Assembly (NCBI GenBank): GCA_947044365.1
Contig: OX345636.1
Location: 26,091,466-26,155,465 of the forward strand
Reading direction: 5' to 3'
Length of the DNA stretch: 64,000 bases
Source: Petrosia ficiformis
Lineage: Eukaryota > Porifera > Demospongiae > Haplosclerida > Petrosiidae
Shown: one piece after another, positions 52,808-63,669 of the stretch
Layout of the letters: each line of letters opens with the position of its first letter
How positions within the stretch are numbered: position 1 is the first letter of the stretch
Made by a program: the position numbers and the translations under genes
The notes under the pieces: model-generated
The model's database searches: none
Told to the model about the DNA's origin: nothing
What the model saw: the letters and a program-made list of their open reading frames with translations, nothing else

Positions 52808-55708
52808 ATGACGAGTCCTGTGACAGGACCACGTGTCTCCTTTAGCAAGATGGTTACAACGGCGGTTGAGTACGACCATGTATATAATTTCCTACAATTG
52901 CATCGTTATCCACCAGAATGTAATAAAAACAAGAAACGGTCTTTGAGGAGAAAGGCCAACGGACACTACAAAATCAAAAGTGGCACCCTCGTGTACTCAG
53001 CCATGTCAGCAACTAAAGCAAATGAAAAGAAGGGATGTTTCAGTGGAAGAGAGTTATCAAGAATGAGGATGAGAGACTTCGAATATTCACAAGCTGTCAT
53101 TCCTCAACACAAGGTAAATAATAATTAATATAATTACACATAAAGATTATGATCTAATAATAATTTTACATGATATTTTCTGTACGTGTAATAATTATTA
53201 GTAATGTAGTAACTTTGTTTTCAAATGATTAGGAGGCCATTTTGGTTGGGATAAGACTTTGCAAAAGATTGCTGCTAGGAAGGTATTGACACGGTAGGGC
53301 CACTTCCATTAACACCTGGTGGTAACAGATATATAATTACTTTGATGGACTACTTCTCAAAGTGGCCTGAAGCTGAGCCTGTGAAAGACAAACGAGCAGA
53401 CACAGTTGCTTCATTTCTTTAAATAATGCTTTGCAGGTTTGTCAATGTCATGTATAGTAAAATTATATGTATGCACATATGCATGTTTGTATAAAAAAAA
53501 TTAAAAGCATTATTTTTGCTCACAGCAACCAATAAACCAATAATTAATTACTAATGCATGAATTAATGACTATTATTAACCGTACATTCTAATAGGTATG
53601 GTAGCCCAAAAACAATTATTAGTGATCAGGGGAGGGAATTCGTTAACTCTGTTAGCAACTGTCTCTTTCGTTTCACAAAAACTAGCCATAACATTACTTC
53701 AGCATATCATCCACAAAGCAATGGACTGGTTGAACGCTACAACCAGACATTACAGAGATCGTTAATCAAGATTGATGGGGTGCTATTTGCATATAGAACT
53801 GCAGTACACAAATCCACAGGACTGACACCTTATGAAGTTATGTTCTGCAGGTTCATAATTATGAAGGTTAAGACTTTGTGTATTGTTATAACTTGTTTTT
53901 AATTTTAGAAAAGCTGTACTACCAATTGAAGCTGAATTTCAGCCATTTAGTTCAACTAGTTTTATTGATGTGGAGCAAACAGAGCAAGTTGTTTTGAAGA
54001 TGAAGGAAAATAAAGATTCCATCTACCATACTGCCAAAGGAAACATTGCTAAAGCTCAAATGAAATACAAAAATGACTATGATAAAAAGCGTGGGAATGG
54101 GAAGGTAAGCATCAACAACAAATAATCATAAAAAATTGTTGTCATGCTTATTTCTTGTTGCAGCCACTGCAACCAGGGACTCTAGTGCTAGGTCATAATT
54201 CTCAGCGAGATGGAAGAAAAGGGGGAAAGTTTCAGAATCGCTGGCTTGGCCCATATAAAATTGTTGAATTCTTAGGAAAGGGAATTTATAAACTAGCCAA
54301 TCCCAAAAATGACCGCCAATTAAAGAAGTGTGTTAACATTTGTCGCCTTAAAGTATTCTACTCATCAAGCACTTAATTTCTCAAACAGCTCAATCTTCCA
54401 GACTCAGACATGTTCTGAAAATGAAGATAATGACAGTATCCAGCCTCTACCACCACCAATCCTGGAAGATAGTATCCCATCACTACCTCCACCAATTGGT
54501 CCATTCCTGGATGATAGTATTCCATCACTACCACCACCTATTAGTCCAATCCTGGAAGATAGTATTCCATCACTACCACCACCACCAATTAGTTCAATCC
54601 TAGATGATAGTATCCCATCACTGCCACCACCAATTAGTCCTCCATTGTCAATTTCCAAAATTGTAACTAGTACTCCTGAAATTAAATCAGGGATATTTTG
54701 TTCCATTACACACAGGAGGTATATCTCCAGTTTCTAAAGCACTTTTTCAGTCCACTTCATCCCAGTCAAGTATTCCTACATTAAAAGCAGTTACTCTTAC
54801 TGAGCGCAAGAGAACCCAATCTGCAGCTCCACTAAAAGACCAACAGAAACGAAAGAGAATTAGAACAGCTATGTATATTCAATATTCCTGTGTAAGTGTG
54901 TATTATAATTATATATATATCATTGCTATTACCAATTTTACCACCATAGAGTGTATAGACTTGACTGACTGTAACACCAAAGCTGAGGCTCAAGAATACT
55001 GGTTGCCTACACTGCAGCTCTTACTGGTTGACTACAAATCACTTGTTGGTGGTGACTGGCTGACAGATAATGTCATCAATGCAGCTCAAAAACTGCTAAA
55101 GCAATCTTATCCTCATGTTGGAGGCCTTCAGATTACCACAAAAGGAGAAGTGCTATCATTTGACATTGAAACAGCTGAATTTGTTCAGATTTTGAACATA
55201 TCAGGAGTACATTGGATCACCATTTCAACAATTGGATGCTCCCCTGGAGATATCAATATTTTTGATAGTTTGCCTACTATTCATCTACCAAAGAGAGCAA
55301 AGGAACAAATTGCTGCAATAGTTTGTACACCTAAGAGGAAAATAACTTTACATTTCCAAGCTGCACAGATACAAGTTGGTGGCAATGATTGCGGTGTTTT
55401 TTCAATCACTTTTGCTACCTCGCTTTGTTTTGGAATAAACCCTTCATCCATGTCTTATCACCAGACATCTTAGTGACTGCTTAGTCGCTGGACAAATGAG
55501 CCCTTTTCCAGGAAAGCCCAAGAAGCCTAACAGACCTCGTAATGAAATTAAATTTTGCGTGTATTGTAAATGCAGGCAACCTGAGGATGGTAGAATGGTT
55601 CAATGTGGTTACTGCAAAGACTGGTTTCATGAAGATTGTTAAGTAATCCCTAAAATGGTCTGGGAAAAAAAGAATGCCAAATGGTTCTGCAGTACCTGCA
55701 AGAACTAG
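52808..55708 (+). pseudogene. Ginger-type transposase: integrase, GPY/F, Pro-rich repeats, Ulp1 protease, PHD finger
   Basis: Exon 1 (to 53113): YDHVYNFLQLHRYPPECNKN, the conserved N-terminus. Exon 53233-53436: GGHFGWDKTLQKIAAR, a deletion of the rest of the HHCC finger, then GPLPLTPGGNRYIITLMDYF and an in-frame TAA (53421). Exon 53596-53850: YGSPKTIISDQGREFVNS, AYHPQSNGLVERYNQTLQR. Exons 53909-54104 and 54164 onward end the integrase with a GPY/F-like module (RWLGPYKIVEFLGKGIYKLA). Frame shifts near 54365 and 54715 surround four Pro-rich repeats (DDSIPSLPPP). From 54950 the Ulp1 domain has SGVHWITIS (His), NIFDSL (Asp) and QVGGNDCGVF (Gln, Cys). A shift leads to FCVYCKCRQPEDGRMVQC, WFHEDC, stop, WFCSTCKN. 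Confidence 0.82.
54432..54645 (+). repeat. Coding Pro-rich repeat in the Ginger-type gene
   Basis: Four to five units of about 51-54 bp encode I-L-(E/D)-D-S-I-P-S-L-P-P-P with small changes. Confidence 0.85.
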
Positions 55709-57177
55709 CTATTCTGCAATTTATCAAGATATTATTATTTTAGCTTTAAAATAATTATCATTATATTTATTCTTTGTTTATCATCTGGCATATAATACAT
55801 TAATCTAGTCCAGATTCTTATTTCATCCATCAACGGTTATGATCAAAACGAAGATGTACATTTTGTAAATGGACCAATTACGTTTGAACTCCTCAACAGT
55901 TCAATCTACCAAATAAATGATCTGAAAGGTTTACAGGAATTCTGCAAAATAGTTGCTTATTTTTTCACTTTGCAGACATCAGAATCAGACGAAAGCTCTG
56001 AAGAAGGTAGTCAACCAAAAATACCTAAAAAAGATTTTCATTGATTTGTTAATTTATTATATATGACTCTTCATAGGTTTCTTTTTTTTCTTTGTTTCTT
56101 TTTCTTTAAAAAACTGTGGACACCACATTTTGTTATATTTTCATTGATTTATTATTATATATGACTCTTCATAGTTTCTTTTTCTTTGTTTCTTTTTTCT
56201 TTAAAGAGTTTCATTGACTTGTTAATTTAAAATATATTACATATCATAGGTTCTTTCATTCTGAATATCTACTGATCAGATTGTTTCGACCTATTTGGGT
56301 CTCATCAGCATGGTGTATCCCATTACATATACATACAATGACACAACTTCGTAGTAAACAGCTGCGCGCAGCATTTCAAATTTGCTTTTTAAATTACTTA
56401 AGGACATCTTCTATGAATCTAATTAAAAAGGCAAACCCACAATTACCTGCAGCACTGTTGATCTCTGATATAGTACATGTACTTTCATCAAGTAAGGAAC
56501 AATTAAGGAACAATTACTCCATAGGTCTTCAACAAGGGGGACACTTTCATCCAGTAGGGAAGATGAAATTACTCCATATGAGGAGGACACTTTCATCCAG
56601 TAGGGGACAATTACTCCTAGGATTAGCTGTCCTAGAGGACAGGTAGTCCTAGGACCAATTGTCTTATGGACACATGGTCCTAGGACTAGCTGTCTGGGGG
56701 GGCAATATTTCCTATTACACCGGACACTAAACACATGTGCCACAAAGAATTTCAGAGGTGGAGAAACAAGTACAAAGATGATGTAAGTAAAGAGATATTA
56801 TATTAAATTAAACGAATTAATAAGTGTAAAGTTGTTTTTTTCTCCATTTTTTGGTGTATTATGGTTTTATTCTATGTGAGCTTGTGTGTGTGTGTGAGAG
56901 AGAAAGAAAGGGAGCATATATATATGTTTGAGTGTGTACAAGTACTTATTTTTTCAGTTTGCAGGGTTTACATATAAATTTCCTTGTGTAGTTGGCATTC
57001 GTTTATAACCGGCACACTAATAATGGAACCATCGTCCACAATCATTATCACAACCAATCCATTTATCTGGCTCATGTTTATCCTCATCACTGCAACTTCT
57101 TCCCAATTCCTCCCACCCTACTGGTCTCATTTATGTATATATATATACCTTTTCTTGTTGGAATTGTGACTGTCTCC
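55709..57177. other. Non-coding stretch with short duplications
   Basis: A direct repeat of about 115 bp (ATATATGACTCTTCATAG with T-rich tails) occurs at about 56037, 56140 and partly 56210. A GGACA(A/C)TTNCTCC-type motif repeats irregularly at 56500-56700 (TCATCCAGTAGGG twice). (TG)n/(GA)n lies at about 56884-56910. No gene is recognised. Confidence 0.5.
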
Positions 57178-57635
57178 TATCTTGTTTTACTTTTCTTCTG
57201 TTCTTTCTCCCTTTTCTGTGCTTCTAGAATTTCTATAAACTCATCTGAAGTTATGGCCTCTCCTTCCATTCTTACTCTAGCTTTGTTTCTCTCTCCCCTC
57301 TTTGGACGTTCTTTATGTACATGTACTTCTAATAAGGTACTAAAATGTGATGCTAGTCGAGTTTTTACCTATTGGGTTGCTTGCATTTTATGTCCACAGT
57401 TAGTACAACTCCAATGTTTTGTATGTTCCCTCCTCTCAAGGCTTGAATCACTTTCGATTGGGTCAGCAATTGGTGGGAGCTTTGAGAGTACATGCTCTCT
57501 TGAAAATGGGGTGAGTCCTGTACTATGAAACCCTGCTTTGCACAGCCCAGGGGTAAAAGTAGCCCAAAGCTGAGCAATGAGACTTGGAAATGTTTCCTTG
57601 GTAGCTTTCCCTCCTTGGGTCTCCATACGGTCCAT
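57178..57635 (-). pseudogene. pogo/Tigger-like transposase C-terminal fragment
   Basis: The minus strand reads GGKATKETFPSLIAQLWATF, PGLCKAGFHSTGLTPFSREH, an Asp/Glu linker, HWSCTNCGHKMQATQ, an in-frame TAG near 57381, then VKTRLASHFSTLLEVH, ARVRMEGEAITSDEFIEILE and a Lys/Glu tail to TAG at 57178. The SLxAQLWxxFTPxLCKAGFxSTGLTP block is typical of the region after the third catalytic Asp in this group, and CxxCGHKM is a short Cys motif. No 5' part is present. Confidence 0.7.
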
Positions 57636-58804
57636 CGTCTCTGTGAAGTATTCACCTTCCCTTCAGAGCAAAGAGTTTTCTTGAAATGGTACAGTGTTGC
57701 TGGTAACTATGTTGCCATTAACGTTACTAGGGGTGTGGCAAAAACTTACATCGTATACATCCATTTTAATTTCCGTCCTATTTTTCACGTTATGAAAGAA
57801 GATGAAGGCATACACTGGTTTTTTTGGCGGAGGCTAGTGAAACACACAGAGTTCGATAAGCTTCGTTAAAGGTATCAATTGGCAGGTAAATAGTAGTGAA
57901 GCTTTTATGTAATAAAACAGCAATCGCCAGTGTATCCTATAACTGCAATTTTGCACAATATCTCAAAATCATAAAATGTGTGAAAAGTCACATGGATTTC
58001 TCATGCACTGTCACATATTTATCTATATTTATTATTGTTCGTAGTCAAAAAGTTATTAAAAATTGAGGATTTCTGTTTTGACCTCGGCCTCTGTAATTAC
58101 GAAATTTTGGTAATATGGTCTGCCTCGGCCTCTTCTGTTTGGGCGATCGGGGTTATCAAGATTCTCTAAAATGTTTTTATAATTATACATAATATCTATA
58201 ATAATTATACTTTCTTCTGAAATTACTTGTAATTTCCTTTCTATATCATTTAATTTTTCCATTATTTGTGCAAGATATGCCATCCATAATTTTTGTTTGA
58301 AACACCGTAACTAAGCTAATTAAGCCACACTTACCTTTAAAACCTTTTCGTGTGCATGTGCAGATTCCTTAACTTTTAAAATTAGCGTCAACACATTTAT
58401 AATGATTGTCAAATTTTAAAATCAAGTAAAATAAGTAGTACTTCTGAAAGAAGATATATTGCTCAAAGAGAAAGACGTAATAGATAAAGCAATGAATAAT
58501 AACAACAAGAAAGAATATTAAACAGAGTAAGACAAAGATAAACCCGCAACAAACTAAATGATGAACAAAGACAAAGAGAAAGGTGATCTAAATTAAATGA
58601 TGAACAAAGAATAATCATCATATCAACAGATATTGAAAGTCAAATACAAAGATCTCAATTAAGTAATGCTCACACAGTGATCATTAGAACAACAGATAGA
58701 GAAAGAAAGAAATAAATGATCACAATTAATGAACAAAGAGAAATGGTGAGAACAATGATAGAGAGAGACAAAGATTAAGAAGAGAAAGAGTTAGTGATAT
58801 AAAT
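57636..58804. other. Unassigned stretch
   Basis: A minus-strand 75-codon frame (58283-58056: MAYLAQIMEKLNDIERKLQV, PNRRGRGRPYYQN) has a coiled start and an RGRGRP basic box that recalls the N-terminus of integrase- or pogo-type proteins, but is too short to call. 58440-58800 is purine-rich with repeated AAT(G/T)ATGAACAAAGA words. Confidence 0.35.
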
Positions 58805-59530
58805 AGATAATTCCTCTTATTAAGTGGCCTAGAAGAGAGGAACTATTGAAGACCAAGGGCGTAGCTAGCAGTAGGCTACTTTAGCCTACCCTGAGATTTT
58901 GAACTTATTTCTAATTCTCAAAATATTGTATATAATAAAATTAAAATAAATTATATACTTACAGGATAAAAAAAATGATAATTATGTTTGAAATATAATT
59001 GTTTTCCAGACAACGTTTGAGTAAATACAGCTTAGATCACTTCTATAGTGCCATATTAAACGAATAGGCTGGGTTAGTCAATTGTCACGAATATTATTAA
59101 TTGACCACACCCATCATGAATAATTAATTAGCTAAAATTTCGGAGCACTGTGCTTGCCATTTTCTTTGAGCCTACCCTATTCATTCTTCCTGGCTATGCC
59201 CTTGTTGAAGACCATGCCTATGGATTTCAGAGAGAATTTTTGAAATTGCATTACTATCATTGACTGTTTTGAAGAGTTCATGGAAATGTAATTGCACGTG
59301 CACAAACTTGTTCAAACTATAAGCACCACAACACTGCTAAATTTATAATTGGAATATCTGCACATGATGCAATAACATTGATTTAATTCTAGCTTACAGG
59401 GGCTTCAACATCAATGACAGTGCCTGGTATGTGTGAACACATCAAGTAAATTTCAGGATTAAAACACATTTAACTAAAGGGAAAAAACAGCTCATAAAGA
59501 TTTGCCTACTTGTAGAGAAAAGATTCTCAG
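58805..59530 (+). pseudogene. THAP-type DDE_Tnp_4 remnant, split by a hAT MITE
   Basis: Before the MITE, PLIKWPRREELLKTMP-like reading; after it, TMPMDFRENF, then ITIIDCFEEF (first Asp), ARAQTCSNYKHHNTAKFIIG and LAYRGFNINDSAW (where the second Asp of DRGF is Tyr), then LTKGKKQLI. The order matches LKPLIKWADCGV to DRGFNI in the gene at 17574-18937. Several stops and the lost Asp show long decay. Confidence 0.7.
58854..59204. mobile_element. 351-bp hAT-type MITE
   Basis: Ends CAAGGGCGTAGC and GGCTATGCCCTTG are inverted repeats. TTGAAGAC at 58846-58853 and 59205-59212 is a perfect 8-bp target duplication. The insertion splits the DDE_Tnp_4 remnant; rejoining the flanks restores the expected order of motifs. 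Sequence just inside the ends repeats GTAGGCTAC / AGCCTACCC. There is no coding capacity. Confidence 0.92.
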
Positions 59531-60289
59531 GTATGGTAGACATTTCACGCATTAAATGCAAACTATATTTATCAGAGTTGCCAAATGCAGGTTGCATTTG
59601 GCAACTCTGGTAATTATAGTTTGCATTATTGCATCATCATTAATAATGTCATGGTCTATTTTAGTTCATCATTTTGAGTGAGCTTTAATTAGAATAACAC
59701 AATTGCAAGTTTGAACCTGCACAGTTGAACAGCCAAGCCTGAAATACGCAGAGAACGGAGAAAAGCCAGAAAGGATGCTTACCTAGATGGGAGAGCCAGG
59801 AAACCTCACCACCATACTCCAGTACTCAAAAGAGCATTGAAAGAATCAAGGAGGAGCTCTAGGATTGGTGAAAGCCCTAGTACCAGCAGTATACCAGCAT
59901 TAGTCTTCAATGCAAACCTGTGCTATCAAGGATATTGATACATTTAAGGGAATGGTGCATCAGGGCACTGAGCTAAAACAGAAGATTGCCATTAACCCCC
60001 ACCCCAAAAAAATCTGACATAACTCACTATTGAGATTTAGTGAATTCAAAATGAGTGGTTGAGGCAAAATATGTAGCCTTGGAAATTATTTATATACTGC
60101 TGTGAGTGTATTCACTTTTGGAATTTCCAAAGATAGCAATGTAACATTAAATGCCTTCAGTCACAGCAGCCCATTGTTGAAATGGCAAAATCTGACATTG
60201 AAAAGCAGGGTCTTGGTGCTTTAGTTCTCATGCCTTCACATTTTGACATATCTTTTAACAAATTGTAAAGGTCTGAGGATCCATCAACA
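59531..60289. other. Non-coding or decayed stretch
   Basis: Bases about 59735-59930 read an Arg/Lys-rich frame (KPEIRRERRKARKDAYLDGR, SRRSSRIGESPSTSSIPA) that may be an old coding scrap. A short hairpin with GTTGCCAAATGCAG / TTGCATTTGGCAAC arms lies at 59575-59610. Confidence 0.4.
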
Positions 60290-60544
60290 ATGATTCAAGT
60301 CCGAGTTCGATGCGAAAGGCATGGGAATGCTGGTAAGGTGTCTAACTTAGCAAAAACAACTGTACATCAAGATTTTATTGAATTTGTTGACATTAATACT
60401 CAGCCAAATGGACGATCGGCTGACTCTTCAGGCCCTACATCATACTTTCTTCCGAAGTTTTCTTGGAAGTTTTTCTTGAAGTTCATCGTACTACATAATG
60501 CTATATTTAACCATTGTGATTATGCAAAAACATTCTTAAAATAA
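60290..60544 (+). pseudogene. Unrecognised conserved-looking fragment next to a YqaJ scrap
   Basis: The frame reads VHQDFIEFVDINTQPNGRSA, DSSGPTSYFLPKFSW with no upstream start context. I cannot assign a family. Its position just before the minus-strand YqaJ-type fragment suggests it belongs to the remains of one element. Confidence 0.35.
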
Positions 60545-60629
60545 CTTTCTTTTCAGTCTGACCATTGCTTTAAAATGGTACACATCTAAAACAATCTCTC
60601 TAAGAAAAAATCGAGATTCTTAACTTCTC

Positions 60630-60848
60630 TCAAGAAATGATTTGGACTTCGATCACATCGTTTCCACAGCATTTACAATCAGCTAAGCTGTCTGTTGAGG
60701 CACCCATAAATGGATAAGAAGGATCTATCACTAGTTCACTCTTCAAAATAGAAAGATCTGTATGTTTTATACTTTCTTTGTTTACATACTCCATAACTGC
60801 TGATTGTTCGTGTTCACAGCCCCAAGATGTTGTTTTGGATTTGAACTG
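60630..60848 (-). pseudogene. YqaJ-type nuclease fragment
   Basis: The minus strand reads TTSWGCEHEQSAVMEYV (catalytic Glu), LVIDPSYPFMGASTDSLADC (catalytic Asp) and CKCCGNDVIEVQ, then TGA. Spacing and the GAS-x-D block match YqaJ-like exonucleases. The final E-V-K is E-V-Q, so the catalytic Lys is replaced. It is of the CxCCG subtype, different from the two larger YqaJ genes in the window. Confidence 0.65.
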
Positions 60849-63356
60849 ATTACTCTCAGGATAACAAAAGACTTAATCAATGAAACAGATGGCTGAGTTA
60901 TATCTAAATATTAATTACCAAAATAATAATGTCAAAAAATTATATTTATATAACAAACGTACTGTACATGTAATATATCATGAAGTACTTTTAATAGTAA
61001 TTATTAATAATTATAACTTTTTTCCTCCTCTTCCTCTCCGTCCTCCTCCTCCTCTTTCTTCAGATCCCTGGCAGTCCTCCTCCACTTCCTTTTCAGCCTC
61101 CCCTTCCTCGTCCTCTTCCTTTTTTTTGTGTTTCTGGTGGTGATGGAGATTGTTGAGATGGTGGTGGATGTGGAGGTGGTGGGGATGTTACAGTATCCAT
61201 ACTTTGAAGATGAAGAAAGAAAAAGAGTTGCACTTATTATATGACATTCAAAACAGAATTGCCAACCAAATGAAAACAGTTACTACTACAAATTATATAA
61301 AACATTTTGCTTATAGTTCCAGGAAATGAAATGTCTTCCTTGGTGGGGTTCTACAGGAGAATGAATGTAGTGATATATATAATATTATTAGCCATAGTAA
61401 TTCTGTAGCATGGTAGTCTACAGCATTACAAATATTAATTAGGCAATAATAGTTGAATAATATTATAGTTATCTTAATTATTCATAATTATGACAATAGT
61501 TGAATATAGTTATCTTAATTGAGTAGTGTACACAGGTAGATATCTCTGTATTGCAGATAAACTGTAACAAGAATTTTTCCCAAGTACAAGTTATCGAGTT
61601 TCAAATGTGAAGAAGTCACTTACACTTACTTCAGGCTCCAGTTTTCAAGTACACAGAAAGGTCAAGACACTAGTGCCATCAGCAATGATTGATACATAGT
61701 CATCACCAAGCAATTACACAGATACTTTTTCTCAATACATCTTGTTATCACTATATCTTGTATTTTAGTTAAGATCATTATTCCATGTGCTCAACTAAAA
61801 TATTAAATTTATAAATCCTTTTTCTTATTGAGAAATAACTGAAATAACTGAACTGTTAATTGATTACATGATTTTTAATTATTTATCCAAGAACTGTTGA
61901 TCTGAAGAAATGTCTAGACATATCAGAAAGAGAGAGATAAAAATATATAACAGTTGATAAATGATTACAAATACCTTGATGAAATGTAGATTTTTCGGCC
62001 AAAGGATAGTGTTTTAGTATACTAAATACTAGCACACAAAATTAATAATCAAATGCCTAAAAATACATTCAAATACCACAATAACTAATGAATATTTGAA
62101 AGTTTCAATCTAAATACTAAAGTCTAAAGTGCAGTATTTGGGTATAGTTGTAGTCACAAATACCGGCTGGTATAGTTGTAGTCACAAATACCGGCTAGTC
62201 TTTAAGTGCATGTCTTATATTATATTTGACTATTCAAATCAAAATAATGTAATATTTGACAACTCGAGTTCTGTTGTTATTCGTCTGACTTCCTATACAT
62301 AGAACTCACAGCCTTTTATAGTTATTACTTCAATTATCTACTCTTCTTACTTTTTAAAGGAGAACTTTAGGAATATATTTTAGGTAGAATACCTATTGGT
62401 TCTAGTTTTACGCACTAGTGTTCTTTAAAATGAAAATAGATACCCAGTGGATAGTGATTATATGGATGAGCTTATCGGCCATAATCTATGATATTTAAAA
62501 GCTGATTTACCTATTTTATTTAAATGGTTGCCATGTGACTGTCATCTCGGTCTCTTGGCCCGTAATTACTAAGTCACATCCCAAGGACAAATTATTTGAA
62601 TAATATCTGCTGTCCATCTTAAAAGGAAAGAATGTAGGATAATCCCTGTCATTTTACTGACACAACACACACACACATGTATGCATAATTATATAAAAAA
62701 TTATTGATGTTGATAATTACATAATTTTTATATCAAATAATTTTGCTTTGTGTTTGGTTAAAATATCATTTTCACTGATACAAAAAAAATCATGATTCTA
62801 AATCAAATTGTGATTTTGTATGTGATCCCCTTCCTCTGACTGAATGTTTTGCTACTGTTACAACCACAAATATGTGCTTGAAACAACAAAAAATGATAGT
62901 TGATACTCTTCGAATTGAGGAGAGCTCCACAAAATCTTGTGCTTCTTAATTGATGTTACTGCCATGCGTAGTAGGCGTGGGAAACATTAAGATATGCAGC
63001 CAGTGGCCAATTTCATTATTTACTTAGGTGTTTGCCACTTCTACTATCCCGCTCCTGGTTTAAAAAAAAGTAAAACTGCAGAATTACTTACCTTCTGTCT
63101 CCTTGGATATCAGCTGTAAATCTTCTTTCCGTAGTGCATGAGAAACCTTGGAAATGTATGTAAATGTTTAATTGAATTTATCTATAATTTATAATAATTT
63201 CAAAAGAATCATACAGACATAGTTCTTGTTTTAGACTTGCATAGGCGTATCTGGACCCGGGCATACCCAGGCAATGCCCGGGTTGCTGCTCTCTGATCGA
63301 TATTTCCACTTGTTATTGTCATAAATTAATTTTGTTAAATTGTTATTACAACACAG
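60849..63356. other. Long stretch without a clear gene
   Basis: A pyrimidine-rich segment at 61020-61135 encodes low-complexity on both strands; on the minus strand MDTVTSPPPPHPPPSQQSPS from 61200 could be a first exon but is unsupported. A 28-bp tandem duplication (GGTATAGTTGTAGTCACAAA...) lies at about 62139-62195. 63239-63290 has a palindromic CCCGGGCAT...ATGCCCGGG with a CATAGGCGTA word that resembles a hAT end. A possible 56-nt minus exon with a GTAAGT donor lies at about 63092-63147. Confidence 0.4.
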
Positions 63357-63665
63357 GTGGGTGATGGAATGCAAAAAGAAAGTAGCTATAGAGACATAAA
63401 AAGTGCATTACAGGTCAGCTCATGCTTTCAATCAGTATTTATAATTACTTATTTTGTATAGGAAGAGCTGAAAGGGCCAGGGTCTTTACTAGGATACCGT
63501 GCTATGTGGTATAGGCTTAAGTATGGATACCATTTGTCTGTGAGAAGGTCTGTTAATTAACAAATTAGCTTTTTGGCATAATTATCAATAATTAGTATGT
63601 ATTATGTAAATGAAACCTATTTTAGAGATACTGTTATGATGATGCTGGCACTACTAGATCCAGTT
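63357..63665 (+). CDS. Integrase-type protein, N-terminal exons (partial)
   Basis: Three exons join with matching phases: 63357-63413 (VGDGMQKESSYRDIKSALQ), 63462-63547 (EELKGPGSLLGYRAMWYRLK) and 63626-about 63665 (RDTVMMMLALLDPV). The EL-x-GPGSLLGYRxMWxRLx and D-TVM-xLLxxLDP pattern is, in my experience, that of the helical region preceding the rve core of metazoan integrase-type TE proteins. In the third exon the frame closes soon after LLDP, so the gene is broken or splices onward beyond what I can see. Confidence 0.5.
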
Positions 63666-63669
63666 GTAA

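Noticed and set aside
56992..57528. 178-codon plus-strand frame with hydrophobic runs
   Set aside because: Antisense to the pogo-like fragment at 57178-57635, which has clear motifs on the minus strand.
61020..61200. Pro-rich / Ser-rich frames on both strands
   Set aside because: Low-complexity pyrimidine/purine tract; a minus-strand MDTVTSPPPP start cannot be supported by splice or homology evidence.
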